Below are positions 1-6,658 of a stretch of 64,000 bases of DNA, piece by piece. The position numbers and the translations under genes are program-made. This DNA is from Blautia sp900556555 (lineage in GTDB: Bacteria > Bacillota > Clostridia > Lachnospirales > Lachnospiraceae), in the NCBI GenBank assembly GCA_964250615.1, contig CAXUGM010000013.1; one strand, written 5' to 3'. Positions within the stretch are counted from its first letter, which is position 1. Each line of letters starts with the position of its first letter. The notes under the pieces are model-generated. The model saw nothing but the letters and a program-made list of their open reading frames with translations, did not search any database and was not told where the DNA came from.

Positions 1-12
1 CGAGTTGGATTA

Positions 13-249
13 ATGTCAGAAAAAAATAGAAGTACGGTATATGATGTTGTTAAAACTTATGTAACTGAAAAAATAGGTAAATTTACTGGTGCGGAAGTTA
101 TAGCAGCATGTCCGACTGGTAGCCGATCAGCTGTTTTAAATGCCTTGAATAAGCTTACAAAAGAAAATATAATTATAAAGTGCGGCTCAGGAAGAGGAAC
201 CTTCTATGTACGGAAAGATGCTATGGAAAATGTAAATCGTTCCCAATAG
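13..249 (+). CDS. Small winged-helix-like hypothetical protein, possibly the 3' end of a longer gene
   Basis: This encodes a 78-residue protein that I cannot assign to a named family. The middle (about residues 23-68) reads like a winged helix: a helix with GAEVIAACP, a second helix SAVLNALNKLTKENII, then a G-rich wing GSGRGTFYV. This suggests DNA binding or a domain of a regulator. The reading frame stays open upstream to the first base of the window (codons cga gtt gga tta), and no clear ribosome binding site precedes the ATG. The true protein may therefore start outside the window and this may be only its C-terminal winged-helix domain. Coding nature is likely; function is unknown. Confidence 0.5.
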   Translation: MSEKNRSTVYDVVKTYVTEKIGKFTGAEVIAACPTGSRSAVLNALNKLTKENIIIKCGSGRGTFYVRKDAMENVNRSQ

Positions 250-611
250 AGATTTATTCCGTAGCCAAAACTATTTCACGAGCTTCTTGTATTGTAGCAC
301 TATATAAATAGGTTTTACGAATAGAATATTGATTTTTCCATTCATGATTTTTCATAGTATAAATATGCGTATTTACAGAACATGAGACTATTGGCGGCAT
401 CAGCAAAAAGAGTCTTCTGGAGAATAAAAAGAAGTCTATGAAACTGGAAGAGAAAACCTATGATTAAAGAAATTTGACGATACAAAACTTTGTGTATAGG
501 GTATAATGTGAAAAGAGAAGAATGAAGTGTAAAGGTTGAGAATATCATGCTTTATTCACATAATTATTAAGCAGTGACAGTTTACCTTTTGCATACAGGA
601 GAAGGCAACAA
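250..611. other. 362-bp gap with no clear gene; possible promoter and a small reverse-strand coding-like ORF
   Basis: No full gene is visible. The reverse strand has a short ORF with protein-like composition ending at 254 (49 codons from an ATG at 400, or 34 codons from an ATG at 355). The forward strand has TTGACG at 474-479 and TATAAT at 502-507. Their 22-bp spacing is too long for one sigma-A promoter, so only the -10 is suggestive. The stretch just upstream of 612 carries the ribosome binding site of the methyltransferase gene. Confidence 0.4.
254..400 (-). pseudogene. Short coding-like ORF or gene remnant, unknown
   Basis: A 48-residue reverse-strand frame from the ATG at 398-400, or 33 residues from the ATG at 353-355. 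The last part contains HEWKNQ, RKTYLYSA and IQEAREIVLATE, a mixed hydrophobic and charged composition more like real protein than a random frame. No good ribosome binding site precedes either ATG. It may be the tail of a decayed gene. Weak call based on composition only. Confidence 0.2.
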
Positions 612-1208
612 ATGAATCAAAATGAAACACAGTGGGACAAAATCCTAAAGATAAAGACTACAGGGCGGGATGATTCCCATTCCGACCAGTACAGATACCC
701 GTATGAACCAACGTCTTACATGGTCTTGGAACGTTTGGCAAACAGTGGACTGATTAGGAAAAATAATACTCTGGTTGATTACGGAACTGGAAAAGGAAGG
801 GTATGTTTTTATCTTTCATATCAGACCAGATGTAAAACAATAGGTATTGAATATGATGAACGGATTTATAAGGCTGCTGTAGAAAATAAAGAGACAGCGG
901 TATCCGGAAATCGTGCAGAATTTGTTTTGTGCAGTGCGGAAAATTATAAAGTTCCGGCCAATGTGGATCGGTGCTATTTCTTTAATCCGTTTTCAGTAGA
1001 AATTTTGCAGCCTGTTTTGGCAAGAATCTATGAATCATATTATGAAAACCCAAGAGAACTGTTTCTTTATTTCTACTACCCATCAGAGGATTATGTAAGC
1101 AGTCTGATGACGCAGGAACAATTGATGTTCTATGATGAAATAGATACTTCAGATTTGTTCTCAGGTGAGGACAACAGGGAAAAAATTTTGATATTTCAGG
1201 TGATTTAA
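612..1208 (+). CDS. Class I SAM-dependent methyltransferase
   Basis: A 198-residue cytoplasmic protein. Residues 56-64 (DYGTGKGRV) form the glycine-rich SAM-binding loop of the Rossmann methyltransferase fold, and IGIEYDE at 77-83 supplies the acidic residue expected to hold the ribose hydroxyls. FFNPF near 123-127 sits where many methyltransferases carry the NPP(Y/F)-type catalytic motif, but the match is loose, so the substrate is open. An AGGAGAAGG site precedes the ATG. The gene ends 14 bp before the peptide deformylase gene, so the two are probably co-transcribed. A link to N-terminal or ribosomal modification is possible but is only inference. Confidence 0.75.
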   Translation: MNQNETQWDKILKIKTTGRDDSHSDQYRYPYEPTSYMVLERLANSGLIRKNNTLVDYGTGKGRVCFYLSYQTRCKTIGIEYDERIYKAAVENKETAVSGNRAEFVLCSAENYKVPANVDRCYFFNPFSVEILQPVLARIYESYYENPRELFLYFYYPSEDYVSSLMTQEQLMFYDEIDTSDLFSGEDNREKILIFQVI

Positions 1209-1222
1209 AAAGGAGAAACATA

Positions 1223-1633
1223 ATGGTAAGGCAGATTGTAAGAGATATTTTCTTCTTAGGCCAGCCATCTGAGCCGGCTACAAAAGCAGATATTCAGGTC
1301 GGAAAGGATCTGCAGGATACACTGCAGGCGAACCGGGAACGGTGCGTTGGCATGGCTGCAAACATGATTGGTGTGAAGAAGAATATCATTATTGTGAATC
1401 TGGGGGTTATAGATATTGTGATGTTTAATCCAGTGATTATTTCCAAGAGTGGTATGTATGAGACAGAAGAGGGATGTCTGTCATTGGACGGTGTTCGTAA
1501 GACGACCAGATACCAGGAAATAGAAGTAGAGTATTATGATTTCAACTGGAAAAAACAGCGCCAGAAACTGTCCGGATGGACGGCACAGATTGCCCAGCAC
1601 GAAATTGATCATTTATCAGGAAAGATTATATGA
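1223..1633 (+). CDS. def: Peptide deformylase family protein, divergent motif 1
   Basis: A 136-residue protein of the deformylase family, which removes the formyl group from the initiator methionine of new proteins using a metal ion. Motif 2 is EGCLS (83-87, metal-binding Cys86) and motif 3 is QHEIDH (125-130, metal-binding His126 and His130, catalytic Glu127). Motif 1, usually G-x-G-x-A-A-x-Q, reads VGMAANMIG at 42-50, so the conserved glutamine is a methionine. The protein ends soon after motif 3 and is shorter than classical deformylases (about 150-180 residues). An AAAGGAG site precedes the ATG. It may be an accessory paralogue rather than the housekeeping enzyme, which would lie elsewhere. 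Confidence 0.8.
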   Translation: MVRQIVRDIFFLGQPSEPATKADIQVGKDLQDTLQANRERCVGMAANMIGVKKNIIIVNLGVIDIVMFNPVIISKSGMYETEEGCLSLDGVRKTTRYQEIEVEYYDFNWKKQRQKLSGWTAQIAQHEIDHLSGKII

Positions 1634-1692
1634 CACATAATAGATATAAAATAATAGTATTTAAAGTTAATTGATGATATAATAATACTAAC

Positions 1693-1756
1693 TTATGTAT
1701 ATGCTGAGGATTGGCTCAGTGTTTCTACCAACTACCGTAAAGAGTTGACTACATAA
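1693..1756 (+). promoter_or_regulatory. Purine riboswitch aptamer, guanine class
   Basis: P1 is TTATGTA (1693-1699) with TACATAA (1750-1756). P2 is CTGAG (1704-1708) with CTCAG (1715-1719), enclosing the loop GATTGG. J2/3 is GTTTCTACC (1721-1729). P3 is AACT with AGTT (1730-1733, 1743-1746), enclosing a loop with CCGTAAA (1735-1741). J3/1 then reads GAC. These are the conserved core elements of purine aptamers. The specificity base just before the 3' P1 strand is C1749, the guanine-type residue (adenine aptamers have U). Loop 2 is one base shorter than the usual GATATGG, and J1/2 is somewhat divergent. The element lies about 100 bp before guanine deaminase. Confidence 0.9.
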
Positions 1757-1779
1757 TTTTGTGTGGTCGCTCTTTTTTT
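1739..1779 (+). terminator. Riboswitch expression-platform terminator overlapping the aptamer 3' half
   Basis: AAAGAG (1739-1744) pairs with CTCTTT (1770-1775), and GACTACA (1747-1753) pairs with TGTGGTC (1762-1768) with one G-U pair. The U-run covers 1773-1779. The 5' arm uses the P3' strand, C1749 and most of the P1' strand of the aptamer, so the folded aptamer and the terminator cannot coexist. Confidence 0.85.
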
Positions 1780-1862
1780 GTGCTCAAAGGGCGATTTTAG
1801 GATGAGAATCGACGTTATTTTGAGATATGAATTGTTACATGAAGTGAAAAGGAGAAAGAAAT

Positions 1863-3146
1863 ATGAAAGCAAAACAAGCAGTACATGGGTTAAAGGGAAA
1901 TATTATATACAGTAAGACACCAGATAAGTTTGAAGTCTGTGAACATGGTTTTTTGATTTATAGTGGGAATGAAATCAAAGGTGTTTTTGAAAGTCTTCCA
2001 GAGGAATATGAACAGATTCCCGTGGAAGATTATGAAGATCGATTAATCATTCCGGGACTGCTTGATTTGCATGTGCATGCACCTCAGTATGCTTTTAGAG
2101 GCTTGGGAATGGATATGGAACTTTTGGACTGGCTGAATACCAATACCTTCCCAGAGGAATCTAAATACAAAGATTTAGAATATGCCGGCCGTGCATACAA
2201 AATATATGTGGACCGTTTGAGGGCGGGAGCAACTACCCGAGCTTGTATTTTTGCTACGATTCATAGAAAAGCGACATTGCTTTTGATGGATCTTCTGGAA
2301 GAATCAGGCTTGTCTACTATGGTAGGAAAAGTAAATATGGATCGCAATTCTCCAGAATATCTCTTAGAAGATACCAAGGAATCTATAGCAGAAACGGTAG
2401 AATGGATAGAAGAAGTAATTAATCGAAGATATACAAATACACGGCCAATATTGACACCTAGATTTATTCCAAGTTGTTCAGACAAATTAATGGAATTATT
2501 GAAAGAGGTGCAGACAACCTATGGGTTGCCAGTACAATCACATTTGTCAGAAAACTATGGTGAAATTGCCTGGGTACATGAATTGTGTCCGTGGTCAGAG
2601 TTCTATGGAGATGCATATGATCATTTTGGAATGTTTGGCAGAGAGTGCAGAACAGTGATGGCACATTGCGTACATTCAGATGATCGAGAAATGGAGAGAA
2701 TCAAAAAAAACGGAGTATTCATTGCTCATTGCCCGGAATCGAATATGAATCTTTCTTCTGGAGTTGCACCTATCAGAGCATATCTGGAACAAGGTTTAAA
2801 AGTTGGAGTTGGAAGTGATGTGGCCGGTGGCACAACGGAAAATATGTTTACAGCAATGGCACATGCAATTCAAGCATCAAAACTTCGTTGGAGACTACTG
2901 GATGATTCTTTGAAGCCCTTAACCGTTCCAGAGGCGTTTTATTTAGCTACAAAAGGGGGAGGAGAATTTTTTGGAAAAGTTGGAAGTTTTGAATTAGGAT
3001 TTGAAATGGATGCAATTGTTTTGGATGACAGTCAATTAAAACATCCACAAAAGCTAACTGTTCAGCAGCGGTTAGAACGAATGATTTATTGTTCTGATGA
3101 CCGACAGATTTACGCCAAATATGTTGCAGGAAAAAAATTGTTCTAA
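1863..3146 (+). CDS. guaD: Guanine deaminase
   Basis: A 427-residue cytoplasmic zinc amidohydrolase that converts guanine to xanthine and ammonia. The metal ligands expected of the family are visible: H70 and H72 in LDLHVHAPQY, H227 in SHLSEN, H268 in MAHCVH and D319 in VGVGSDVAGG. The HAPQY sequence and the ETN-like TTEN at about 324-327 are typical of guanine deaminases rather than other amidohydrolases. An AAAGGAGAAAG site precedes the ATG. The gene stands alone behind a guanine riboswitch, which supports the substrate assignment and indicates control by guanine itself. Confidence 0.92.
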   Translation: MKAKQAVHGLKGNIIYSKTPDKFEVCEHGFLIYSGNEIKGVFESLPEEYEQIPVEDYEDRLIIPGLLDLHVHAPQYAFRGLGMDMELLDWLNTNTFPEESKYKDLEYAGRAYKIYVDRLRAGATTRACIFATIHRKATLLLMDLLEESGLSTMVGKVNMDRNSPEYLLEDTKESIAETVEWIEEVINRRYTNTRPILTPRFIPSCSDKLMELLKEVQTTYGLPVQSHLSENYGEIAWVHELCPWSEFYGDAYDHFGMFGRECRTVMAHCVHSDDREMERIKKNGVFIAHCPESNMNLSSGVAPIRAYLEQGLKVGVGSDVAGGTTENMFTAMAHAIQASKLRWRLLDDSLKPLTVPEAFYLATKGGGEFFGKVGSFELGFEMDAIVLDDSQLKHPQKLTVQQRLERMIYCSDDRQIYAKYVAGKKLF

Positions 3147-3148
3147 CC

Positions 3149-3219
3149 GGGGTTCGTTCTGATGAAAGTAATCAACCTTCCATGTGGGAAAGATATGAAA
3201 AAGAATTAAATACTGCATA
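3149..3219 (+). pseudogene. Possible coding remnant after guaD
   Basis: Directly after the guaD stop, a different frame reads SDESNQPSMWERYEKELNTA then a stop at 3217-3219. The charged, W/Y-containing composition resembles the C-terminal end of a real protein, perhaps left after deletion of a downstream gene. No start or ribosome binding site is present and I do not recognise a family. Confidence 0.2.
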
Positions 3220-3226
3220 AAGTCAA

Positions 3227-3282
3227 AATACCCTCAAAATAAGGAGTAAAAATTGTTTGCAATCCCTTATTTTGAGGGTATT
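3227..3282. terminator. Perfect 18-bp inverted repeat between guaD and the acetyltransferase gene
   Basis: The arms are 3227-3244 (AATACCCTCAAAATAAGG) and 3265-3282, perfectly complementary, with a 20-base loop. The stem is long and A+T-rich on its outer side, with only a weak run of T after it. It may act as a terminator for guaD or be a small mobile palindrome. Confidence 0.55.
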
Positions 3283-3343
3283 ATATATTTAAGGGGTAAT
3301 GACATGAAAGAATATAAAAGACAATGATTGAGGAGTATAAAAT

Positions 3344-3883
3344 ATGCAAACAAAATTAAAGGAACAGGAAAAAGAAGTTAATAAGTATTACGAACTGAGG
3401 CAGGTTTCTCTAAATGATGCAGAAGAAGCAACAGCGGTTGAAGCAGTTTGTTTTCCGCCAAGTGAGGCGTGTACGCTGCCTATTATGAAAGAACGGATTT
3501 CCCGGGCAGCAGATACCTTTCTGACTGCGATAGACAGGGAAACTGGTAAGATGGTTGGATTTATAAACGGTCTTTGTACGAATGAAAGCTCTTTGCGGGA
3601 TGAATTGTTTACAGATACCAGTCTTCATGATCCAAATGGAGAAAATGTTATGATTTGCAGTGTAGCCGTACTTCCGGAGTATCGCAGGCAGGGAATCGCA
3701 AGGAAAATGATGCGGGAGTTTCTTTGTAGGCAGCAGGAGTTGGGAAAAAAGCAGGCAATACTGACCTGCGTTCCGGGTAAAGTCAGCATGTACGAGAAAT
3801 TCGGATTTACAGACCGTGGAAAATCAGAATCTGCCTGGGGCGGAGAAGAATGGCATGAAATGTGGTGTACATTAAATTTTTAG
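3344..3883 (+). CDS. GNAT family N-acetyltransferase
   Basis: A 179-residue cytoplasmic acetyltransferase. The acetyl-CoA binding motif A is plain at 106-123: SVAVLPEYRRQGIARKMM, with the RRQGIA pyrophosphate loop. The N-terminal part (LRQVSLNDAEEATAVEAVCFP) is the usual start of the fold. The C-terminal motif YEKFGFTDRG is the typical motif B/substrate strand. The acceptor substrate cannot be read from the sequence. A GAGG site lies just before the ATG. The next gene begins 29 bp downstream with its own site, so they may form a two-gene unit. Confidence 0.85.
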   Translation: MQTKLKEQEKEVNKYYELRQVSLNDAEEATAVEAVCFPPSEACTLPIMKERISRAADTFLTAIDRETGKMVGFINGLCTNESSLRDELFTDTSLHDPNGENVMICSVAVLPEYRRQGIARKMMREFLCRQQELGKKQAILTCVPGKVSMYEKFGFTDRGKSESAWGGEEWHEMWCTLNF

Positions 3884-3912
3884 GATTGTGAATTTAGAAT
3901 GGAGAGGTTATT

Positions 3913-4185
3913 ATGGCATCAGAAATAACAGAACAGCTATATAAGGTGCTGCTTGGCAAGGGATATCCTAAAGAGCTTTGTGCAGAAATCGCTTATAAGA
4001 ACATGAATACAGATTATACAGCAACCAGAATGTTAGGCTATTTGTATCGTTATAGTGAGCCCAGAATCGAAGACGTAATTGATGAAATGATAGCAATTCT
4101 AAGTGACAGAGAGGAAATTATAAAGAAAAAGGAGCTTGAGCATGCTCAGGCGGTGATAAATGATATATATAGAAACGGATTGTAG
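3913..4185 (+). CDS. Small helical hypothetical protein
   Basis: A 90-residue protein with no family I can name. It is predicted to be almost all helical: an N-terminal helix EITEQLYKVLLG, a central part with tyrosines (MLGYLYRYSEPRIEDVIDEMIAIL) and a charged C-terminal helix REEIIKKKELEHAQAVINDIY. There is no signal peptide or membrane span. A GGAGAGG site precedes the ATG. It lies between an acetyltransferase gene and the decayed ABC transporter. Its stop codon is 5-6 bases before the first recognisable ABC remnant, so it may have survived next to a deletion end. Confidence 0.6.
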   Translation: MASEITEQLYKVLLGKGYPKELCAEIAYKNMNTDYTATRMLGYLYRYSEPRIEDVIDEMIAILSDREEIIKKKELEHAQAVINDIYRNGL

Positions 4186-4190
4186 AAAAA

Positions 4191-5258
4191 ACAGGAGGGC
4201 AGCAGCAAAGAGTTGCCATTGCATTGACGGCCATGATGTTCAGTGCATTGTTTACCATTGCTCTTACTATGAATCATACCTCCCAGCAGCAGACCATGCG
4301 TCAAGTAGGAGGATATTCGCATGGTGGATTTAAACGGCTTACCAAAGAGCAGGCAGAGGAATTGCGGAGGGATAATCTGATTAAAGAGAGCGGTGCAACA
4401 TTTCTGTTTAGTACGCCAAAGGAAAAACCTTTTGATAAAATATGGGCAGAAATGCGATATGCAGAAGAAAATTATGCTAAGTTTTGCTGGTCGTTTCCAA
4501 CAAAAGGGAAAATGCCTGAGAAAGAAAAAGAAATAGCCATGGATACCATGTTGCTTGAATCATTAAAAATACCGGAAAAATTGGGAGAGAAGGTAACCCT
4601 GACATTTCCACTTGGAGAAGGAACCGTTACGGATACGTTCACCTTATGCGGATATTGGGAGGCAGATCCGGCACTTCCGGCTCATATGATCTGGCTGGAT
4701 CAGGATTATGTTGTTTCGGAAATGGCAGAAGTTCCTCAGGAAATACAGGACATGCAGGGAGTAGGAGACTGGTATCTGGATATTGTTTTTGCGGACAGTC
4801 AGAATATCAAAGATAAGCTAGAACAGATTGCCGGAAATCATGGATATACCCTGGGAAACGAAACAAGAGGAACAGAGCTGGCTGTGGGAATTAACTGGGC
4901 CTATACCTCTTCCAGAACAGAAAACATGGATGTTCAATCCGTGGCATCTGTGATTGGTGCTTTGGTGCTCATGCTTTTGACGGGGTATCTGATTATTTAT
5001 AATGTATTTCAAATCAGTGTGGGAGGGGATATACGGTTTTATGGATTGCTGAAAACCATTGGAACCACGGGGCGTCAGATTAGAAGGATTGTCCGTTTCC
5101 AGGCATTGATCTTGTCAGGAATAGGGATTCCTATAGGATTGCTTATGGGATATGGTACCGGAAATCTGTTACTCCCGGTAATTATGAAAAATATGGAAAA
5201 CAGCAGGATTTATTACACAGCAAATCCGTGGATTTTTGAAAAAATTTGTGGTATCTGA
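4191..5258 (+). pseudogene. Remnant of an ABC ATPase signature fused to the N-terminal half of an FtsX-like permease
   Basis: From 4191 one frame reads TGGQQQRVAIA and runs directly into LTAMMFSALFTIALTMNH, a permease transmembrane start. GGQQQRVAIA is the ABC ATPase signature (normally LSGGQQQRVAIARAL), so nearly all of an ATPase gene is missing and its signature is joined to a permease. The first possible start is a TTG at 4224 with no proper ribosome binding site. The frame continues through the extracellular domain and three further membrane spans (VASVIGALVLMLLTGYLIIY; LKTIGTTGRQIRRIVRF; ILSGIGIPIGLLMGYG) and ends at 5258 after NPWIFEKICGI, where a second junction shifts the frame. Intact relatives are MacB/BceB-like exporters with a separate ATPase. 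The product is not expected to work. Confidence 0.85.
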
Positions 5259-6423
5259 TTTCCTTGTGGCAGATGCAGATTATTTTCATTACGGTAATTG
5301 GGATGAAGTATCAGAGAATCTGGCAGATAATCTTGCAAGCCAGGAGGGATTTGAAGACGGGGGATATGTCAGGATGCTTCAGACCTATGCTGTGGCGGAA
5401 ACCCCGAAGAACAAATGGATGCATTGGATGAAGAAATTCAAGCGGATGGCAGAAGATGAGCTTTCACCGGAAGTCCGGGAACTGCCGGAGGATTCTCTCA
5501 TAGAAATGGATAATGAAATCTATGTACTGGATGAGTATACTCGGAGTCATCTGGAAGTGCTGGAAGGCAGTCTGGAGAACTGGGATGAGCCGGGCAGTGT
5601 TGTGCAGTTAATCGGATATGATGATTATGGAAACGTAGATATGGATGAAAAAATCTTTGATACGGGTGAGACTTATACACAGATTTTTTCAGATGATTAT
5701 ACGGTATCAGAAAATGGTGCGGAAGTAACCATGAACACAAAACAAGAGGAAAAATATACAGTGATCGCCACGGCTGCAATTCCGGGCATTATGACAAGCC
5801 GTGCATTCGGAATGGGTAAGTTTGCAATTGCAGAAAAAAATGTGCCGGAAGCCCTAAAAGGCTATTTGACCAACATGATTTATATGGCTGATTTTACAGA
5901 GGAAGGAGCCAGAAAGGCAGAAAATTTCATGGAGTCCTATACAGAACAAATAGAACCAGAGATGTCTTATGAATCAAAGGGAAAATATGCAGGATATTAT
6001 CATCAGTTCCAGACTGTTTTCTGGATGGTGGGAGGTTCTCTGAGCTTTATTATCGGCCTGGTAGGGATTTTGAATTTTATGAACGGAGAAGTGACCAGTA
6101 TTTTGTCCAGAAAACGGGAAATGGCAATTTTGCAGAGTATTGGAATGACAGGAAAGCAGATGAAGCAGATGCTGATTCTGGAAGGGATTTTGACGGTCTG
6201 TATTGCCGTGCTCCTGGCGGTCCTATTAAATCTTGGAGTATATGAAGGGCTGATGCCTGTGATTGAAGAGCTTTTCTGGTATTTTAAAAGGAACTTTACA
6301 CTGGCAATGATTTTTGCGTCAGTTCCTGTGCTGTTAATATTTGGAATAGGAATTCCTGTGCTGGCGTATAAGAGGATGGCAGAAAAAAGTGTGGTGGAAA
6401 GACTGAGAGAAAGTGAAATGTAG
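5236..6423 (+). pseudogene. C-terminal half of the same FtsX-like ABC permease, out of frame
   Basis: This frame opens inside the previous one and encodes the second half of the permease: KKFVVSDFLVADADYF, a large extracellular domain (about residues 20-255), then three C-terminal spans including FWMVGGSLSFIIGLVGILNF, the conserved cytoplasmic helix SRKREMAILQSIGMTGKQM and the family C-terminus VVERLRESEM. Normal proteins of this type have a linker and a central membrane span between NPWIFE and KKFVVSDF. Here these are missing and the halves overlap in different frames around a T/A-rich stretch at 5233-5250. There is no ribosome binding site at the first ATG. The gene is followed by a good terminator. 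Confidence 0.82.
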
Positions 6424-6429
6424 GAGGAA

Positions 6430-6459
6430 AAACTGGCCTGTTTTAGGGTCAGTTTTTTT
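6430..6459 (+). terminator. Rho-independent terminator after the ABC permease remnant
   Basis: AAACTGGCC (6430-6438) pairs with GGTCAGTTT (6447-6455), with one G-U pair and an 8-base loop, followed by T to 6459. Confidence 0.8.
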
Positions 6460-6658
6460 GTGCGGAGTTTTCTATGAAAATAGTCTGGTGCAGGAATACA
6501 GCGGAATTTATGATAGAGATATTTTAGAGTGTGTTCCTGCCATTTGCGCCTTTGATGTAAGGCTTGTGAGGTGATTTTCCTTACTTGCTATTTAAAAAAT
6601 ACAATGATAAAATGAAAGAATAAAAACGAGACGGAACCAGGGCACGGAGGCTTTTGCT

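Noticed and set aside
342..548. A 68-residue open frame on the minus strand in the first gap
   Set aside because: Composition is very rich in Phe, Leu and Tyr with no ribosome site; another frame on the same strand (254-400) looks more protein-like.
1223..1633. Deformylase truncated by a frameshift
   Set aside because: No continuing frame resembles a deformylase C-terminus downstream; all three motif positions are present and the gene ends naturally.
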